This document shows positions 5,844-8,535 of a DNA stretch of 8,535 bases, in pieces. Origin of the DNA: Promethearchaeota archaeon. GTDB taxonomy: Archaea > Asgardarchaeota > Lokiarchaeia > Sigynarchaeales > SOKP01. Under the pieces are notes generated by a model that saw only the letters and a list, made by a program, of their open reading frames with translations, was not told the DNA's origin and made no database searches. The stretch lies in contig JAUXAJ010000230.1 of NCBI GenBank assembly GCA_030620005.1, positions 1-8,535 of the forward strand, written 5' to 3'. Made by a program: the position numbers and the translations under genes. Numbering within the stretch: position 1 is the first letter of the stretch; each line of letters begins with the position of its first letter.

Positions 5844-5850
5844 TATAAAA
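5844..5850 (+). promoter_or_regulatory. TATA-like box 5' of the DUF5678/retropepsin pair
   Basis: GGTATAAAAAGC is a clear TATA box pointing right. Transcription from about 5872 would give a leader of about 145 bases before the ATG at 6016, long for an archaeon, or else a small RNA. A weaker box, AAATATATT (5978-5986), lies about 34 bases before the ATG and would give a short leader instead. I cannot choose between them. Confidence 0.3.
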
Positions 5851-6015
5851 AGCAAGATAAAAAGGAGAGCCAGTGCAGGAATAAAAATTTTTCATAATAC
5901 TTATTAAAATTATGGCATTATACTAAATGCAATAATAGATCTCAATATTTAGGATTAATTTTAATATTTTTAATGTGAAATATATTGAAGAGTTACTGAG
6001 TGTAAGCGAAAAATT

Positions 6016-6300
6016 ATGGGAAAAACGGTTGAAAATAAAATTAAAACCATGAAAATTCAAAAAGCAGATAGTAAGGAGAGTAAAGAAAGTAAAAGTCTTC
6101 CGATTCCATTACCAGACGAAAAAACTATATACCAATGTTATCGAGGAAAAAATATCGTTATCCTTAATGGTCAAATCATTGCTATCGCATCTTCACTTGA
6201 AGAAGCATACGACAAAATAGAAGGTCTTATTCCTAAAGGAAAACGATGTCGTATTAGATATATTGAAGAGGGAATTGCAATTTATGGATTTGATTTTTAA
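6016..6300 (+). CDS. DUF5678-like small protein, partner of the retropepsin gene
   Basis: A 94-residue protein. Residues 1-35 are a polar, Lys/Ser/Glu-rich, probably disordered lead. Residues ~38-90 form a compact alpha/beta unit, YRGKNIVILNGQIIAIASS followed by helix LEEAYDKIEGL and strands RCRIRYI and GIAIYGF. The 'Y.GK.vavlnGqvia...s.eEa..k' pattern is that of DUF5678 (named from memory), a small domain of unknown function that I recall being encoded beside retropepsin-like proteases in bacteria and archaea. ATG 6016 is the only usual start before an in-frame stop at 5986. No Shine-Dalgarno is evident. Its 3' end overlaps the protease start by 17 bases, so the two are probably translated from one message and may act together, for example as substrate, targeting subunit or inhibitor; that is inference. 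Confidence 0.8.
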   Translation: MGKTVENKIKTMKIQKADSKESKESKSLPIPLPDEKTIYQCYRGKNIVILNGQIIAIASSLEEAYDKIEGLIPKGKRCRIRYIEEGIAIYGFDF

Positions 6301-6745
6301 TAGAAAAGAATATATCCCTCCTGACGAATTTTTTGGAGACTTCCCTAAAGAAAAATTTGGTATATCTTCTAAGTTCGAAATAGGAATTATTTTTAAGAAC
6401 TCGGACATTTTAGACTCAATAATACATGATTTCATTTTTGATACTGGAGCTTATATTTCTTATGCTCCTGACATTATTTTAAAACGCATGAGTATTGACC
6501 CTAGATTTGAGGGGGTCGTTTACGGAATTGTATCGAAAAAGGAACGTAAAGTTACCACGAAAGTGGCTGAAGTAAAATTTATCTTAATTGATGATAATGG
6601 TCAAGAATCTAAGGAAATAAAGGCGTGGTTTGCTTTCCATCCATTTAAAAATGGTCCTTATTTATTAGGAATGAAGGATGTTATTGAAAATTTAGGGATA
6701 ATTAAAAAAATTGATAAAAATCAATTAATTCTTACGCTCGACTAA
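6284..6745 (+). CDS. Retropepsin-like aspartic protease
   Basis: A 153-residue protein counted from ATG 6284. FIFDTGAYISYAP contains the aspartic-protease signature D53-T54-G55-A56, and the later hydrophobic-hydrophobic-Gly motif PYLLGMKDVIENLGI (L127-L128-G129) matches the LLG-x-D-x-L signature of clan AA retropepsins. One D-T-G per chain and the ~110-residue beta-rich core mean an active enzyme would be a homodimer, as with retroviral and Ddi1 proteases. Start: ATG 6284 has a GAGGG 11 bases upstream and leaves the core intact; TTG 6263 would add seven residues. It overlaps the DUF5678-like gene and has no signal peptide, so it should be cytosolic. Substrates are unknown. A plain housekeeping peptidase or a regulated processing enzyme are both possible. 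Confidence 0.85.
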   Translation: MDLIFNRKEYIPPDEFFGDFPKEKFGISSKFEIGIIFKNSDILDSIIHDFIFDTGAYISYAPDIILKRMSIDPRFEGVVYGIVSKKERKVTTKVAEVKFILIDDNGQESKEIKAWFAFHPFKNGPYLLGMKDVIENLGIIKKIDKNQLILTLD

Positions 6746-6790
6746 TAGTTATATGATAGTTGTCTTATGGAAAAACATTAGATAAATAAC

Positions 6791-6835
6791 TTGAAAAAAA
6801 ATAGAAAAAAAAACACAAGAGTCTTATTTTTTCAA
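6791..6835. terminator. Bidirectional terminator between convergent genes
   Basis: TTGAAAAAAAATA (6791-6803) and TATTTTTTCAA (6825-6835) are inverted repeats made of A and T runs, with a second A9 run between them. This places a T-rich tract at the end of the retropepsin transcript on the plus strand and another at the end of the membrane-protein transcript on the minus strand, as expected for archaeal T-tract termination. Confidence 0.5.
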
Positions 6836-6870
6836 TTAAAACACATTATCATCTTGATAGTTTCTGTTTT

Positions 6871-7272
6871 TCACTTTTTATTTCCTTCTAGTCGATAAAA
6901 ACAGATATTAACAATGATTAAAATTATAAGCAGGGCAATTGTCGTTGATATACTTCTAATATACGTCGGAGAAGCGCTCACAGAAAGCACATATACTATA
7001 TCCAATACCGCCACCATGATCAACCATAAAATAACCACTTCTATAAGAGGTTTCGCTGCTTCCCATTCCCCTCTCTTCAGGGCAATTATCCCGGCCATGC
7101 CTAATACGAATAATGTGCCCCCGAAAAGCCGCCACATGTGAAGATCAAACGCAGGCGCATCATTCATTTGATAATAGACCTCTGGAATCAGGAGGTACAT
7201 CACACAGTAGTAAATCGCGACGATTATATCCACTATCAATATGATTTTTAACCTTTTTGACATCTCGACCAT
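6871..7272 (-). CDS. Small four-helix membrane protein
   Basis: Function not recognised. A 133-residue protein with four hydrophobic segments at about 8-29, 47-66, 77-98 and 108-126. Between the first two lies a polar stretch ending in FDLHMWRLFGG, and between the second and third a charged loop LKRGEWEAAKP; these two parts look the most conserved. The layout is that of small DUF-type four-helix membrane proteins. It could be a channel, a redox or stress membrane protein or an accessory subunit; nothing decides it. ATG 7272 is used; ATG 7263, three codons on, is also possible. G+C is clearly higher than in neighbouring genes (about 46% over 6961-7200 by hand count, against 25-38% in sampled 60-base lines of other genes), which suggests recent transfer. 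Confidence 0.8.
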   Translation of the reverse strand: MVEMSKRLKIILIVDIIVAIYYCVMYLLIPEVYYQMNDAPAFDLHMWRLFGGTLFVLGMAGIIALKRGEWEAAKPLIEVVILWLIMVAVLDIVYVLSVSASPTYIRSISTTIALLIILIIVNICFYRLEGNKK

Positions 7273-7300
7273 TTCATTTCTCAGCTCGTTTTTTCATCTT

Positions 7301-7310
7301 ACATTTTTAT
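7301..7310 (-). promoter_or_regulatory. Possible TATA box of the four-helix membrane protein gene
   Basis: Minus strand ATAAAAATGT, centred about 33 bases before the ATG at 7272, which would give a leader of a few bases. Another A-rich box follows about 15 bases further upstream, so the exact element is uncertain. Confidence 0.3.
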
Positions 7311-7531
7311 GTTTACTTTTTTATGCTTACAATACCATTGATATCTTTTCATTATATATTAAATTATTGTTTGAAATATGTCATCATACATAGAAATTTA
7401 ATATCGGCAATTTTATATTGTCGAATGAACGGATAAATGTAGATAATGAAAAATGCTTATAGTGTTGTTTTTTACCATCGTAATTGAAGCAACTTAAGAG
7501 AAAACTTCGATGAAAAAAAAAATCTAAATCT

Positions 7532-7540
7532 TTATTTAAA
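7532..7540 (+). promoter_or_regulatory. TATA box of the threonine synthase-like gene
   Basis: TTATTTAAA centred about 26 bases before GTG 7562. With transcription starting at the GTG the message would be leaderless, which fits the lack of a Shine-Dalgarno and supports this start. The preceding divergent intergenic region (7273-7561) holds no gene; weak inverted repeats lie at 7405-7423 (CGGCAAT/ATTGTCG) and 7476-7512 (CATCG..GAAG/CTTCGATG). Confidence 0.4.
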
Positions 7541-7561
7541 ATTAAAACATTTGGTATTATC

Positions 7562-8535
7562 GTGAATTTTTTGAGATCAAAAAATATTAAAAAATATTCC
7601 TTTCAATGTTTGAAATGTAATCAAGTAATAACAGATGCTAGCGACGAAATATCTCAATGTCCGAAATGCGAAGGACCAATTACCGTTCAAATGAACATTG
7701 AGCTATTGAAAGAAAAAATTTCGAAGGAAAAGTTTTACGATCAAAAAATAAAATCGATGTGGTCTTTTTTTGAATTTCTCCCATTGCTTGATAAAAAAAA
7801 TATCATTTCATTAATGGAAGGGAACACGCCGCTCGTAAAATGTAGGAGATTGGCAAAAGAACTCGATCTAGAAAACTTGTTTTTAAAATTCGAATTTTTG
7901 AACCCTACCAGTTCTTTCAAGGATCGCCAAATTTCAATGGGAATTAGTAAAGCAGTTGAAATGAACAAAAATTCGGTAATCACGATGAGTTCGGGAAATG
8001 TAGGCGCTTCTGTAGCCGCTTATTCTGCAAGGGCGGGTCTACAAAATATAATTCTAATTCCATCAATCGCTCCAGAAAGTAAAATACTCCAAATTAAGCA
8101 GTATGGAGGGAATGTAATTAAAATTAAATCAGATTCGACGAAATCTATATCTCAAATCGTCCAGAAGGCAAGCATTGGGTTCAATATGGCTAACCTAATA
8201 ACTGCGGGAGTCTATAATCCGTTCATAATTAAAGGATCGAAAACAATTTCATACGAAATTACCATTCAATGTAGGACTAACAATAATGCATTTCCAGACG
8301 TCATCATTATTCCAGTTGGAGGGGCGGGGCTTTTAAGTGGCGTTCACGAAGGATTTCAGGATTTACACGATTTAGATATTATTGATAAGACACCAAAATT
8401 AATAGGAGTTCAACCAGAAGGGTGTGCACCTTTCGTAAAAGCAATTGAAAAAGATCTTACGCCTGAATTTTTGTTTAAAAACCCTTGGAAGAAAATCAAC
8501 ACGATTTCCACGGCTCTAGCTGATGATATTCCGTT
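7562..8535 (+). CDS. Threonine synthase-like PLP enzyme with N-terminal zinc ribbon (3' end cut off)
   Basis: Open to the window edge: 324 complete codons, no stop reached. Residues 16-36 form a zinc ribbon (C16/C19 and C33/C36). The fold-type II PLP domain follows, with EGNTPL (86-91), NPTSSFKDR (114-122; K120 is the expected Schiff-base lysine), SSGNVGAS (143-150) contacting the cofactor, YNPFIIKGSKTISYEI (218-233) and PVGGAGLLSG (251-260), the phosphate-holding glycine loop. This order is that of archaeal threonine synthases, which convert O-phosphohomoserine to threonine, and of close relatives such as cysteate synthase. SFKDRQ replaces the more usual SFKDRG, so substrate specificity is not certain. 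Start: GTG 7562 behind a TATA box at leaderless spacing; an in-frame stop lies at 7511. No thr-pathway neighbour is visible. Confidence 0.9.
   Translation, partial: MNFLRSKNIKKYSFQCLKCNQVITDASDEISQCPKCEGPITVQMNIELLKEKISKEKFYDQKIKSMWSFFEFLPLLDKKNIISLMEGNTPLVKCRRLAKELDLENLFLKFEFLNPTSSFKDRQISMGISKAVEMNKNSVITMSSGNVGASVAAYSARAGLQNIILIPSIAPESKILQIKQYGGNVIKIKSDSTKSISQIVQKASIGFNMANLITAGVYNPFIIKGSKTISYEITIQCRTNNNAFPDVIIIPVGGAGLLSGVHEGFQDLHDLDIIDKTPKLIGVQPEGCAPFVKAIEKDLTPEFLFKNPWKKINTISTALADDIP

Noticed and set aside
6914..7141. 75-codon plus-strand frame
   Set aside because: Antisense to the four-helix membrane protein and without a plausible start signal or fold.
7741..7983. 80-codon minus-strand frame
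   Set aside because: Antisense to the threonine synthase-like gene over its PLP-lysine region; it has no motif of its own.

Overview
The window looks like a stretch of an archaeal chromosome, most probably an Asgard (Promethearchaeota/Lokiarchaeota-type) genome. The pointers are strong AT-richness, TATA-like boxes about 25-35 bases before several starts, frequent GTG/TTG starts with little or no Shine-Dalgarno sequence (suggesting leaderless mRNAs), and a membrane protein ending in an eight-cysteine zinc module of a kind I associate from memory with Lokiarchaeal proteins. Lineage is an inference; there is no rRNA or tRNA here to confirm it.

Layout, left to right. (1) 1-1290: a multi-pass membrane protein with a cytosolic-looking RING-like zinc tail (+). 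A tiny ATGA-coupled reading frame follows and runs into a foldback, MITE-like inverted-repeat structure (about 1309-1497). A second inverted repeat lies at 1647-1725. (2) 1817-2629: a ferredoxin-nitroreductase fusion (-). (3) 3038-3837: an overlapping two-gene cassette (-), an 'NWDG' protein followed by an 'NRAH' protein, conserved-looking but of unknown function. (4) 3989-4047: a GC-rich hairpin followed by two T6 tracts in the divergent intergenic region. (5) 4105-5127: a CPBP/Rce1-like intramembrane metalloprotease (+), directly overlapped at its 3' end by a decayed PIN-domain (VapC-like) toxin relic covering about 5118-5525. (6) 5552-5773: a small four-cysteine protein (-). (7) 6016-6745: an overlapping pair, a DUF5678-like small protein and a retropepsin-like aspartic protease (+). 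(8) 6871-7272: a four-helix membrane protein (-) whose G+C content is clearly above its neighbours. (9) 7562-end: a zinc-ribbon threonine-synthase-like PLP enzyme (+), cut by the window edge.

How the genes fit together: there is no single pathway. The outer genes (nitroreductase, threonine synthase-like enzyme) look metabolic. The middle (about 3.0-6.8 kb) looks like an accessory zone of compact overlapping two-gene modules and a dead toxin. The best candidates for an undescribed system are the NWDG/NRAH pair and the DUF5678/retropepsin pair; both have the tight overlapping architecture of toxin-antitoxin or defence cassettes, but nothing in the sequence proves such a role.
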